Of a DNA stretch of 37,877 nt, positions 17,056-25,693 are shown piece by piece. The DNA comes from Fidelibacterota bacterium. Its GTDB lineage: Bacteria; Fidelibacterota; Fidelibacteria; Fidelibacterales; Fidelibacteraceae. The stretch lies in assembly GCA_018400915.1 (NCBI GenBank), contig JAGYLW010000006.1:1-37877 (forward strand), written 5' to 3'. The translations under genes and the position numbers were made by a program. The notes beneath the pieces were generated by a model, which had not been told where the DNA came from, made no database searches, and was given only the letters and a program-made list of their open reading frames with translations. How positions within the stretch are numbered: the first letter of the stretch is position 1; each line of letters starts with the position of its first letter.

Positions 17056-20000
17056 ATGAAATTTACAAACACTGCAGTCAACAGGAAAAGCGGAGGGACC
17101 GTCTTTACCGCCCTCTTGATCCTTTTCCTGCTCACGACCCTGAACGCATGGGGTCAGGAAAACGGAAGGAGACCCTACCCCGCCGGTTACCGGCCGGATG
17201 CGATCCCTTCGCTGAGATCCTCACAAGTACAGACCCTCCGGGACGGCATTCCCGTCTCCCTGCCCTATTCGGAAGATTTTGAAAGCGGGGCGCTGGGATG
17301 GATCAGCGACGGATTCTATCACCTGAAAGAGAACCCACAGCATATCAGGGTCCTGAATCCGCTTATCAACCCGAACATGGTCCGCCTCCCGGATGCGGGA
17401 TATCTCCCTGCGGCCCACAGCGGCAGCGGGGTCATGTGGTTTGGTGAAGACACCACGGGAACGTTTATCGGAAGTGACTTTGATCCCGACCAGGAGCCCC
17501 TGAGCGGAGGCACTTCCGTTTCCGCCTTTACGGGAAATCTGATCTCTCCGGAGATCGATCTGACGGGTGTCCTGAATGCACAGCTGGAATTCTTCACCTG
17601 GTGGGAGATCGAAGGTGTGGATGCCAACGCCTATGACATGATGTATGTCGACGTTTCAACGGACGGCGGCGTCACCTTCATAATCCTGGGGACGCTGAAT
17701 CCCCTGAACGACCTGGACGGAGAGCCTTACGTATCCTTTACGAATTCCGGCCTTGGCGAACCCGCTCACTGGGGAAAAAAGATCTTTGACCTTTCCGCAT
17801 TTGCCGGGGATCACATCCTGATCCGCTTCCGTTTTGAAACGGTGGATGAATTGTACAACGGCTTCAGAGGCTGGCTTATTGATGACGTGGCGGTCACGGA
17901 AGGAATACTGGCCGCCCCGCAGATCGCAGGTGTTGAACCTGACAGGGGCATTGTGGAAAGCATGTTCATGATACAGGGAGATGATTTCGCCAACAGCGCA
18001 ACCGTGTTCCTGGGCGATACACCGATACCTTCCTCGGTGCTGAACACGCAAAGCATTCAATGTCAGGTCCCCTATCTGCCCACAGGTGTCTATGATGTGG
18101 CCGTTGAAAATCCCAACGGTCTGGCGGACACGCTTTACGGTGCTTTTTCCGTCACCGAGGACCTTCCGCCGCTGATCGTTTCGGTGGACCCTTCGGAAAC
18201 CTACATCGGCGAACCTGTCACTATTTCCATCAGCGGTGAAAATTTCCATCCCTCCGCGGTACCCTATGTCGGAGGAGAAGGATCTCCCGACCACAGCTGG
18301 GTGGATTCGACGCTCATCCGCTGCCTGACACCGGCCGGTCTCGGTATCGGCACGCACAACGTGAAAGTGGTCAACCCGGACGAGCAGTATGATCTTCTGG
18401 TGGACGCATTCACGGTAAGTCCGCACGGCACAGCCCTCTCAGGTTACGTGACCGACGCCTTCAACGCACAACCGGTCGAAGGGGCGGTCGTCACCCTGGC
18501 AACGGTTTCCGACACTACCGACAGCGAGGGATACTATCTTCTGTCAGATGTTCCCGCCGGGGAACTGACGGCGGAATTTATGGCGACGCCCACTGCCGGA
18601 GAGGTTCCGCTAACCGTCAATTTCATGGACCTTTCCACTTCCAACACCCAGACCGTTACGGCCGCCGCCGAAGGTTATATGGATTACTTTAATACGCAGG
18701 TACCGGTATTTGCCGGCGAGGAGAACATCCTGAACATTTCCCTGTCTCCGGAGATCGGCGAAGGGGAGATGCGATTCGTGCTTACCTGGGATGACGATCC
18801 CGCAGACCTGGATTCTCATCTGAAAACCCCGCCGATCGACGGAACAAGCTATCATGTCTATTATGCTGCGAAAGGCGATTCGCTGAATCCTCCCTTTGCC
18901 CGGCTGGATGTGGATGACGTCACCGGTTACGGCCCGGAAACCATTACCCTGTATGAGACCTTTGACGGCACCTACTATTACTATATTTACAAATATTCCG
19001 GATATGAAGAGATCACGCAGTCCAATGCGGTCGTCAATATCTATGACAATACGGGGCTTGTGCAGACCCTTCAGGTCCCGACGACCGGAATCGGACGATT
19101 CTGGAATATTGGTACGATCGACGGTGCCAGTAAACACATCACCCTTGTGAACCGGATACAGGAAACGGAGCCCGGGATTCCCTCCCTCGCCGCCGCTTTC
19201 CCGAAAAGCCCGGAATATCTGGCAACACGGTCCGGTACCGGCGTCAGCGTCGGTATCAGCACCTGGGAATGGGATTTCGGCGACGGAGAAGGCAGCACAG
19301 TGGCCAATCCCGAACATATCTATACGGAGCCCGGAAGCTATACGGTAAGCCTGACGGTCAGTGACGGTGTGAATCAGCGGACCCGGGTCCGGGAAAACCA
19401 CATCAACGCTTTCACCGGCAACGATATCTCCCTTACCGTTGCTTCCGCAGAGGGATATGCCGGTATTACCGTTGATATCCCGGTCATCGTCAATTCCGGC
19501 TTCAGTAATGTCGGGATGCTGGACCTTCAGCTTCAGTATGACACCACCATGCTTCATCTTGTGGACATCGGAAGTGAATACCTGTCTCCCGGTGATATGA
19601 ATGCCGCGGAAGACCGGATCAACGCGGTCTGGGTCTATCCTGGAACAGCCCTGGAGATCCCGGACGGTGATACGCTGATGCTGCTGCATTTCGGCGTGAA
19701 CGGATCCGTCATGGAGGGTGATCACAGCCTGATCTCCTTCTCCGGGAACAACCTCATTGCCGCCCCCGATGAGAGCCTCTTTGACCTTGAGCTCAGCAAC
19801 GGGGTTTTCAGCGGTCTTATGACACCCTATCTTGAACTCCATCTTCCCGACGAAACAAGCTTGCGGGAAGACTACCTCATTGAGATCGGCATCGATTACA
19901 ATGCTTTCCCGGATACGGAAATACCCCTGGAGATCAATGCGGCACCGGAATACCTTGCGCTGAATGCGGACAGTTCCGCACTTACGGGCATACCGGGCAA

Positions 20001-21615
20001 CCGGGATGTAGGTCTCAATACCCTATCGGTAACGGCATATGACATCGTCTACGGCGGCCAGTTCACGGAAACGATCACTTATACCGTTGAAAATGCCCCC
20101 TGTGAGATCCGTTCACTGCCGCCGATCGCCATCCTCACCGGCATGGAGTATGTATATGACGTCAATGCCGACGATGAGAATGAAGGAGCCGTATACAGCT
20201 ACCTCCAGGGACCCGCATTCCTCTCCATCGATGACAGTACCGGCGTCCTTTCCGGTATTTCCGATGCTTCGTATGTGGGATCCCACTATATGCGTGTCAT
20301 GGTCGATGACGGGAACGGCAGCACCGACATCCAGGAATGGATGCTTTCCATCCTGCCTGCGAACGATGAAGAAGAAGCGCCGCCGGTGCTCGGCGAATTT
20401 CCGCCCTTCATTTTTAACGAGGACGACACTTCCTCGCTTATCCTGCTTGACGATTATGTGGAGGATGCAGACACGCCGGACGAGGAGCTGGAATGGCTCT
20501 TTATCGTCAACGGGAACGAACACACCGATCTCTATGCCCTGCTCTATGATGACGATGGTACTTCCCCACGGACAAAAAGCAGTGTGCTCGGCCTTAATGT
20601 CCTCTATCACCCCGAGACCCGCGAACTGGCCTTCTACGGCGAGCCGGACTGGTACGGTGAGACCATGGTTACCGTGGTTGTTACCGACGGCGACCGCCTG
20701 GCCGTAGGCTATATCCCCGTCACGGTGCTGAACGTGAACGACGCACCGCATATGATTCCCTTTACAAATGTGGTCTTCCTTGAAGATGCACAGTCCGCGG
20801 TGTATGACCTTTCCGCTTATATTCAGGATATTGACAATACCTTCAGCGAACTGGACATTGAAGTCACGGGGAATACCGATATCAGCTTTACACTACTGAA
20901 CGGAAGTTTACAGTTCAGTGCAGCGGAAGACTGGAACGGACAAGAAATGCTGACCCTCAGTGCCAGCGACGCGGAATATACCGCCTCCTGTGAATTTCTG
21001 GTCGTCGTTGTCCCGGTGAACGATCCCCCGCAGAGCTTCGCGCTCAGCTCCCCGTCCGAAGGGGAAGTGATCGATACTTCCTTTATTCGTTTCAACTGGG
21101 AAACGGCGGTTGACGTGGATGAAAACGATATTGTGACCTATTCCCTGACGGTCACGGATGCCGATCTGAACGTGATCCTGGAGACGGAGACCGAAGCGAC
21201 GGACTTTTCCTGGGATTCGCCCCTTAACGGCAATTACGAATGGAAAGTGGAGGCCCGGGATATCGCGGAGGCGGTCACCGAAAGCGAAACCCGCGGATTC
21301 ACCGTCGATGTTCTGAGCATGATCAGGGCCGTTCCGGCGGAATTCGCGCTCCTGCAGAACTATCCCAATCCCTTTAATCCGCTCACCTGCATTCAGTACG
21401 GACTTCCCCACCCATGTGATGTCCGCCTCAGCATTTTCGATATCAGCGGACGCCGTGTCCGGGAATGGCATGACGGAACCCGGCAGGCCGGCTGGCATGA
21501 AGTGGTCTGGGACGGCAGGAACCATTCCGGCCGGCAGGTTTCCACCGGCATCTACATTTACATGCTACAGGCCGGGAACTTTACGGAAACCCGTAAAATG
21601 CTCTTCATGAAATAA
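17056..21615 (+). CDS. Multi-domain secreted adhesin-like protein with type IX sorting domain
   Basis: This 1519-residue protein starts with a signal peptide (~1-34, ending NAWGQ) after AAAGGA. The order I read is: a MAM/immune-inhibitor-A-like jelly roll (~70-285, LPYSEDFESG); two IPT/TIG domains (~289-457); and a carboxypeptidase-regulatory domain (~458-560) interrupted by a PKD-like fragment. A YfaP/DUF2135-like domain follows (~570-700, LTWDDDPADLDSHL, GYGPETITL), then a PKD domain with an atypical first strand (~709-785, WEWDFGDGEG). Next are a cohesin-like domain (~790-925), two Ig-like/putative-Ig domains (~930-1105), two cadherin-like repeats starting FNEDDTSS and FLEDAQSA, and an FN3-like domain (~1325-1415). 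The sorting domain begins with NYPNPFNPLT (~1434). No catalytic domain is visible; binding or adhesion is inferred. It lies 50 bp downstream of the protease gene and is probably co-transcribed. Confidence 0.88.
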   Translation: MKFTNTAVNRKSGGTVFTALLILFLLTTLNAWGQENGRRPYPAGYRPDAIPSLRSSQVQTLRDGIPVSLPYSEDFESGALGWISDGFYHLKENPQHIRVLNPLINPNMVRLPDAGYLPAAHSGSGVMWFGEDTTGTFIGSDFDPDQEPLSGGTSVSAFTGNLISPEIDLTGVLNAQLEFFTWWEIEGVDANAYDMMYVDVSTDGGVTFIILGTLNPLNDLDGEPYVSFTNSGLGEPAHWGKKIFDLSAFAGDHILIRFRFETVDELYNGFRGWLIDDVAVTEGILAAPQIAGVEPDRGIVESMFMIQGDDFANSATVFLGDTPIPSSVLNTQSIQCQVPYLPTGVYDVAVENPNGLADTLYGAFSVTEDLPPLIVSVDPSETYIGEPVTISISGENFHPSAVPYVGGEGSPDHSWVDSTLIRCLTPAGLGIGTHNVKVVNPDEQYDLLVDAFTVSPHGTALSGYVTDAFNAQPVEGAVVTLATVSDTTDSEGYYLLSDVPAGELTAEFMATPTAGEVPLTVNFMDLSTSNTQTVTAAAEGYMDYFNTQVPVFAGEENILNISLSPEIGEGEMRFVLTWDDDPADLDSHLKTPPIDGTSYHVYYAAKGDSLNPPFARLDVDDVTGYGPETITLYETFDGTYYYYIYKYSGYEEITQSNAVVNIYDNTGLVQTLQVPTTGIGRFWNIGTIDGASKHITLVNRIQETEPGIPSLAAAFPKSPEYLATRSGTGVSVGISTWEWDFGDGEGSTVANPEHIYTEPGSYTVSLTVSDGVNQRTRVRENHINAFTGNDISLTVASAEGYAGITVDIPVIVNSGFSNVGMLDLQLQYDTTMLHLVDIGSEYLSPGDMNAAEDRINAVWVYPGTALEIPDGDTLMLLHFGVNGSVMEGDHSLISFSGNNLIAAPDESLFDLELSNGVFSGLMTPYLELHLPDETSLREDYLIEIGIDYNAFPDTEIPLEINAAPEYLALNADSSALTGIPGNRDVGLNTLSVTAYDIVYGGQFTETITYTVENAPCEIRSLPPIAILTGMEYVYDVNADDENEGAVYSYLQGPAFLSIDDSTGVLSGISDASYVGSHYMRVMVDDGNGSTDIQEWMLSILPANDEEEAPPVLGEFPPFIFNEDDTSSLILLDDYVEDADTPDEELEWLFIVNGNEHTDLYALLYDDDGTSPRTKSSVLGLNVLYHPETRELAFYGEPDWYGETMVTVVVTDGDRLAVGYIPVTVLNVNDAPHMIPFTNVVFLEDAQSAVYDLSAYIQDIDNTFSELDIEVTGNTDISFTLLNGSLQFSAAEDWNGQEMLTLSASDAEYTASCEFLVVVVPVNDPPQSFALSSPSEGEVIDTSFIRFNWETAVDVDENDIVTYSLTVTDADLNVILETETEATDFSWDSPLNGNYEWKVEARDIAEAVTESETRGFTVDVLSMIRAVPAEFALLQNYPNPFNPLTCIQYGLPHPCDVRLSIFDISGRRVREWHDGTRQAGWHEVVWDGRNHSGRQVSTGIYIYMLQAGNFTETRKMLFMK

Positions 21616-21631
21616 CGGATCCTGATCCCTG

Positions 21632-21662
21632 AAAAAAAGCCGTCCCCATCGGACGGCTTTTT
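21632..21662. terminator. Strong bidirectional intrinsic terminator
   Basis: A run of A, then GCCGTCC (21639-21645), loop CCATC, GGACGGC (21651-21657) and a T run. The flanking A and T tracts let it work in both directions. It ends the secreted-protein operon and could also stop the convergent membrane-protein gene at 21730. Confidence 0.9.
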
Positions 21663-21729
21663 CATTTTCCCCTGCGCTTTTCCCGGGAGGATACTGCTTT
21701 GCAATTCAGATTCCGAAGCGCACTTCGCG

Positions 21730-22368
21730 CTAACGGAGCTGCTTGCTCAGCAGGATCTTGCTGATCTCCACCCTGGCTTGTGACTGCAGTTCTTTCTCAG
21801 AATCCGGGATGGATTCAATGATCTGGATGGCCATCCCGACCTGATTGATCCGTTCCAGCACGTTCATGCTCTCCGTGGCCTGGTTGATGGTCGAGCGATA
21901 GACCACCATAAAGGTGGCTCCGATAAATTCGGTGACGATCCCGGCAACGGAGGTCAGGTAGGTCAGGGTCAGCACCTCCGGCTGACCGACCGAGATCAGG
22001 ACCCCCCAGATGATAAAGGCGAACCCGCTCAGCATCACGGCGATACTGATCCAGAAAATGCATTTCGATTGTGAGAGGTTCCGGTCGAAATACGATTCCA
22101 GCTTGATGCGGGCGATGTCCCAGGAATATTTCGTTTTTTCGGGATTCGCTTCCCGTTTTTCCTCGATCTCCTGCAGTTTATCTTCCAGCCGCTGCCGGGT
22201 CAGGTTTCGCTGCCGCGTGTACATCACCAGGTAATAGGTCAGATAGATCAGAATGACGGGGATGGCGATCGTAAAGAACAGCGGATAACGGATGATTCCG
22301 GTCAGGACCAGAACGAACAGGACGATCAGCACGCCGATATAGGATAGCGATATGATTCTCTCTTTCAT
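21730..22368 (-). CDS. Membrane protein resembling the TRADD-N-associated 2-TM family
   Basis: I start at ATG 22368 (212 residues), because the 26 residues added by the ORF-track start at 22446 look non-coding; neither start has a strong ribosome site, so this is uncertain. Two N-terminal hydrophobic helices (~8-27 and 29-47) lead into a charged coiled coil (~50-80). A second membrane module contains RIKLESYFDRNLSQSKCIFWISIAVM, then a second helix with IVTEFIGATFMVVYRST, and a conserved tail MNVLERINQVGMAIQIIESI. That second module matches my recollection of the 'CyanoTRADDas_TM' domain linked to TRADD-N proteins in bacterial conflict systems. Here no TRADD-N or effector domain is attached, and the neighbours are not defence genes. 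Function unknown. Confidence 0.7.
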   Translation of the reverse strand: MKERIISLSYIGVLIVLFVLVLTGIIRYPLFFTIAIPVILIYLTYYLVMYTRQRNLTRQRLEDKLQEIEEKREANPEKTKYSWDIARIKLESYFDRNLSQSKCIFWISIAVMLSGFAFIIWGVLISVGQPEVLTLTYLTSVAGIVTEFIGATFMVVYRSTINQATESMNVLERINQVGMAIQIIESIPDSEKELQSQARVEISKILLSKQLR

Positions 22369-22487
22369 GTTCAGCCCCGGATTTTCCTTGCAATTGCAAG
22401 CGGTAATTCCACGAATAATGGACGCCGCTTCCGGTGCAGCGTTCATTTCGGAAGCTTACCGCATTCCTTATTATCAACAATAAGTGT

Positions 22488-22516
22488 ATTATAATAAATC
22501 AACAACTAGATATCAA
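22488..22516 (-). promoter_or_regulatory. Near-consensus sigma-70 promoter for the membrane-protein gene
   Basis: Read on the minus strand: TTGATA (22511-22516), 17 bp, TATAAT (22488-22493). The predicted start, near 22481, falls next to a small inverted repeat CTTATT/AATAAG (22467-22484). The untranslated leader would be ~113 nt to ATG 22368, or ~35 nt to the alternative ATG at 22446. Confidence 0.7.
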
Positions 22517-22620
22517 GCATTTTAACAAAACTGCCGCAGCATGGGGACAAAAGACAGAAAACGACACCACACCCCCGAAGTACATGCGGGGGAACAGGGG
22601 CTCCGGATATCTCCCGGTGT

Positions 22621-23043
22621 TTACCGCAATTTCGCTTCCATCACGATCTCCGTATCCAGAAGCCTTGAGACCGGACATCCGTTCTTTGCATTTTTTGCGG
22701 CTTTTTCAAAGGCGGCGGGATCCGCCCCGGGAACCTCCGCGCTCACATCCAGCCGGATCCGTGTCACCGTAAAGCCCGCCTCTGTTTTTTCAAACAGCAG
22801 GGTCGCTTCGGTGTCGATACGCTCCGCTTTCATGCCTGCTTCTTCAAGTTGTCCGCTGAGCGCCATGGAAAAACAGCCCGCGTGCGCGGCGGCGATCAGT
22901 TCCTCGGGGTTCGTGCCCTTTCCTTCCTCAAAGCGTGTACTGAAGGAAAACTGCGTTTTGTCAAGCACGCCGCTTTCGGTTGATACATTGCCTCTGCCGT
23001 CTTTCAATCCGCCTTCCCAGGCGGCTGATCCTTTTCTTTTCAT
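22621..23043 (-). CDS. osmC: OsmC-family peroxiredoxin
   Basis: OsmC proteins reduce organic hydroperoxides with two reactive cysteines. Both are present: Cys57 in AAHAGCFSMAL and Cys123 in KNGCPVSRLL. The N-terminal MKRKGSAAWEGGLKDGRG and GTNPEELIAAAHAGC blocks are typical of the OsmC subfamily rather than Ohr. The ORF-track frame begins 67 codons earlier, but the ATG at 23043 is preceded by AAGGAG and gives 140 residues, the normal family size. It is divergent from the glycosyltransferase gene. No regulator such as OhrR is nearby. Confidence 0.93.
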   Translation of the reverse strand: MKRKGSAAWEGGLKDGRGNVSTESGVLDKTQFSFSTRFEEGKGTNPEELIAAAHAGCFSMALSGQLEEAGMKAERIDTEATLLFEKTEAGFTVTRIRLDVSAEVPGADPAAFEKAAKNAKNGCPVSRLLDTEIVMEAKLR

Positions 23044-23140
23044 CGGAGACTCCTTTTTTTTCCTTTTAACGTCCGGGACGGAATAAGTTCCTCTTACACG
23101 TAATCCTCTTTTGCAAAGGCCGCGGCGGCAATAAGAATAT

Positions 23141-23168
23141 TTGTTTTTTACGTATCCTTTACTAAATT
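23141..23168 (+). promoter_or_regulatory. Candidate promoter for the glycosyltransferase gene
   Basis: TTGTTT (23141-23146), 16 bp, TAAATT (23163-23168). The predicted leader is about 55 nt. The motif is similar to the one proposed ahead of the secreted protease gene. Confidence 0.4.
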
Positions 23169-23230
23169 CATTCTGAAGATCAGAAACGGGTACGCGAAGT
23201 ATCCGGAAAAGAGAAGATCCGCGGAAATAT

Positions 23231-24352
23231 ATGAAAGCGATCATACTGACATCTCAGACAGGGCAGGGACATGTCTCGGCCGCCAACGCGATCCGGGAAG
23301 TGCTGCAGCGACGGAAAATTCACTGTGAGATCACTGACACCCTTTCCTTCGTTGGAAAGCAGGCGGCCGAACGGATCGCCGGCGCCTTCGTGAACGTCGC
23401 AGTCAAAGCCCCCAACGTATTCGGTATGATGTATCAGGCCGCCGATGCGGTAAGCTCGGAAAAACGGAAATCCCCGGTCTATTATGCCAACTCCCTCTAT
23501 GCGGACAAGCTGTATGACCACCTTTGCAAACATCGGTTCGACGCCGTTATCTGCCCGCACCTTTTCCCCGCCGAGGCGTTCAGCTATCTGAAACGCGAAC
23601 GCAAGCTCCGCATGCCGGGATATTTTGTCTCCACGGATTATGCCCCTATCCCCTTTCTCGAAGAGCTGAACATGGACGGGATCTTTATCCCGCATGAAGA
23701 TCTGAAAAAAACCTTTATCGATCAGGGAATACCGGAAAACCGCCTGATCTGTACGGGGATCCCCGTATCCGCAAAATTCCGGACCAGGCTTTCGAAACGC
23801 GAGGCCAGAAAACGGACCGGGATCCCGGAGGATGCTGTAATGTTTCTGGTCATGACCGGCGGGGACGGCGGCGGGAATGCGGTCGCGCTTACGAAAGAAC
23901 TGCTTGAAAATACCGGGAGCCGGGCCCGCGTGGTGGTGCTGACCGGGAGGAATGAAAATCTGAAAGATTCCCTGGAAGAACGTTTTGCGACGGACGAACG
24001 CGTGATGCCCGTGGCGTTCACCGAAACGGTGGAAGTCTACATGGATGCCTGCGATGTCCTCCTGAGCAAGCCGGGGGGCATTACCAGCACCGAAGCGGCG
24101 GTCAAGAACGTTCCCCTGATCCACAGCACTCCCATTCCCGGGGTGGAAACAAAGAACGCCCGCTTTTTCTCCCGCCACGGCATGTCGGTCCTGGCGGCCG
24201 GTAAGGACGATGCGGCCGAAAACGCCGTCCGGCTTTCCCGCGACCCGGAAGCTATGAAACGCATCTGCGAAGCCCAGCGGCAATATGTCAATGTCCGGGC
24301 GGCGGAAGACATCTGCGAACACATTTTCCCGGGAAAGGCCGGGGATCAATGA
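23231..24352 (+). CDS. GT28-type glycosyltransferase, MGDG/UgtP-like glycolipid synthase
   Basis: This 373-residue GT-B enzyme has the N-terminal domain of monogalactosyl-/glucosyl-diacylglycerol synthases (TSQTGQGHVSAANAI at residues ~8-21, replacing the usual GEGHNSAA). Its C-terminal GT28 half carries the nucleotide-sugar site SKPGGITSTEAAVKNVPLI (~280-298). Relatives transfer glucose or galactose from a UDP-sugar to diacylglycerol at the inner face of the membrane; MurG belongs to the same fold group but has a different N-terminal motif. No transmembrane helix is present, as expected for a peripheral enzyme. The ribosome site is weak (GCGGAAATAT before ATG). The sugar and lipid acceptor cannot be read from sequence; ceramide is conceivable if this organism makes sphingolipids. 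Confidence 0.85.
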   Translation: MKAIILTSQTGQGHVSAANAIREVLQRRKIHCEITDTLSFVGKQAAERIAGAFVNVAVKAPNVFGMMYQAADAVSSEKRKSPVYYANSLYADKLYDHLCKHRFDAVICPHLFPAEAFSYLKRERKLRMPGYFVSTDYAPIPFLEELNMDGIFIPHEDLKKTFIDQGIPENRLICTGIPVSAKFRTRLSKREARKRTGIPEDAVMFLVMTGGDGGGNAVALTKELLENTGSRARVVVLTGRNENLKDSLEERFATDERVMPVAFTETVEVYMDACDVLLSKPGGITSTEAAVKNVPLIHSTPIPGVETKNARFFSRHGMSVLAAGKDDAAENAVRLSRDPEAMKRICEAQRQYVNVRAAEDICEHIFPGKAGDQ

Positions 24353-24408
24353 CCATGGCGACACTGCCGGCCGAAAACATGTCTGACAAGCGGCTTACGG
24401 TCCGTGGC

Positions 24409-25578
24409 CTATAATTTGCGGTCCACGGCATCCTTCAGCTGCTTCATCGCTTTTTTCAGCGTACGCCGGCAAGTGCCGATATTCATGCGCATAAACCCTT
24501 TTCCGCATTCACCGAAGCTGGCCCCGTCGTTCAGCCCGAGCCCGGCTTCTTCAATAAAGAAGGTGTTCAGGGCCTTCTGATCCATTCCCCACGCACGGCA
24601 ATCGAGCCAGAGCAGGAAGGTGCTTTCGGGGGCGGTGATATGCAGGGAGGGGATGTGTTCCCTTGCATAGGAAATGACGAAGTCGATATTTCCCTGCAGA
24701 AATTTCAGTGTGCGTTTCAGCCAGGGTTTCCCGTGCTTGTAGGAAGCGATCAGCGCCGTATCCCCCAGAATATTCCCGTTGCAGATATGCAGGGTTTCCG
24801 TGATATACCGGAATTTATTGCGGATCGCCTCGTTTTCAATAATGATCTCGGAGGTGGCGAAACCCGCGATATTGAAGGTCTTGCTCGGCGCCATACAGCT
24901 TATGGTCTGATCGGAAAATTCCTTTGAAATACTTGCCAGGGGCGTGTGCCGGTGGGGCGGATAGACGATATCGCCGTGTATCTCGTCGGAGATGATGATA
25001 ATATTGTTCTCCAGACAGATCTCCGCAAGCCCGCTCAGTTCTTCCCGGGTAAAGACGCGGCCTACGGGATTGTGCGGATTACAGAGGATCAGCAGCTTTG
25101 TCCTGCCACTGATCTTTTGTTTCAGGTCCGCGAGGTCCATGGTGTAATGCCCGTGCTCCTCTTTCAGGGGGTTGGTCACAAGCGTACGGCCATGGTCGGT
25201 CACCGCCTTGAAGAACGGGGGATACACCGGCGGCTGGATAACGACCTCGTCACCGGGCTGTGTAAGGCTCATTACGGCAATATTCAGGGCGGGCACGATC
25301 CCGGGCGTGCAGGTGATCCACTCCTTTTCAATATGATAATCAAATTGTTCCGCCATCCATTTTTTTATGGACCGGAAAAAGCATTCATTATGGATGGAAT
25401 ACCCGTAAACGGGGTGCAGGATGCGCTTCATCAGCGCAAGCCTGACGGGAAGCGGCGCGGGAATATCCATGTCGGCCACCCACAAAGGAATGACATCTGC
25501 TGTACCGAAGACTTTTTCCGCCGCATCATATTTCAGGCAATCGGTATGATGCCGGTCAATTTTTCTCCTGAGGATCAT
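24409..25578 (-). CDS. patB: PatB/MalY-type PLP aminotransferase, probable cystathionine beta-lyase
   Basis: This is a fold-type I PLP enzyme of 389 residues. The subgroup is recognised by the N-terminal LWVADMDIPAPLPV, the central CNPHNPVGRVFTREEL, ISDEIHGDIVY, and the cofactor lysine in MAPSKTFNIAGFATS (~Lys232). MalY/PatB proteins cleave C-S bonds of cystathionine or cysteine to give pyruvate, ammonia and a thiol; in E. coli MalY also has a regulatory role, which nothing here supports. An excellent AAGGAG lies 5 nt before the ATG. The gene is convergent with the glycosyltransferase gene and divergent from the heptose kinase gene, so it is probably transcribed alone. Confidence 0.92.
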   Translation of the reverse strand: MILRRKIDRHHTDCLKYDAAEKVFGTADVIPLWVADMDIPAPLPVRLALMKRILHPVYGYSIHNECFFRSIKKWMAEQFDYHIEKEWITCTPGIVPALNIAVMSLTQPGDEVVIQPPVYPPFFKAVTDHGRTLVTNPLKEEHGHYTMDLADLKQKISGRTKLLILCNPHNPVGRVFTREELSGLAEICLENNIIIISDEIHGDIVYPPHRHTPLASISKEFSDQTISCMAPSKTFNIAGFATSEIIIENEAIRNKFRYITETLHICNGNILGDTALIASYKHGKPWLKRTLKFLQGNIDFVISYAREHIPSLHITAPESTFLLWLDCRAWGMDQKALNTFFIEEAGLGLNDGASFGECGKGFMRMNIGTCRRTLKKAMKQLKDAVDRKL

Positions 25579-25693
25579 ATAACTCCTTATTGATTTAATG
25601 AACCTGAAATGTAATCATTATTCCCCGGTTTTTAAATCATTTTCGCCCCCTTTTCGCTTTTTTTTGCCTGCGGCATGTTATAAATTGTCCCTG

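Noticed and set aside
18610-19842. 410-codon minus-strand ORF
   Set aside because: It lies wholly opposite the 1519-aa secreted protein, which has clear domains; the translation of the minus frame matches no family.
23180-24364. 394-codon minus-strand ORF opposite the glycosyltransferase
   Set aside because: The plus-strand product has full GT28 and MGDG-synthase motifs; the antisense translation lacks any family pattern.
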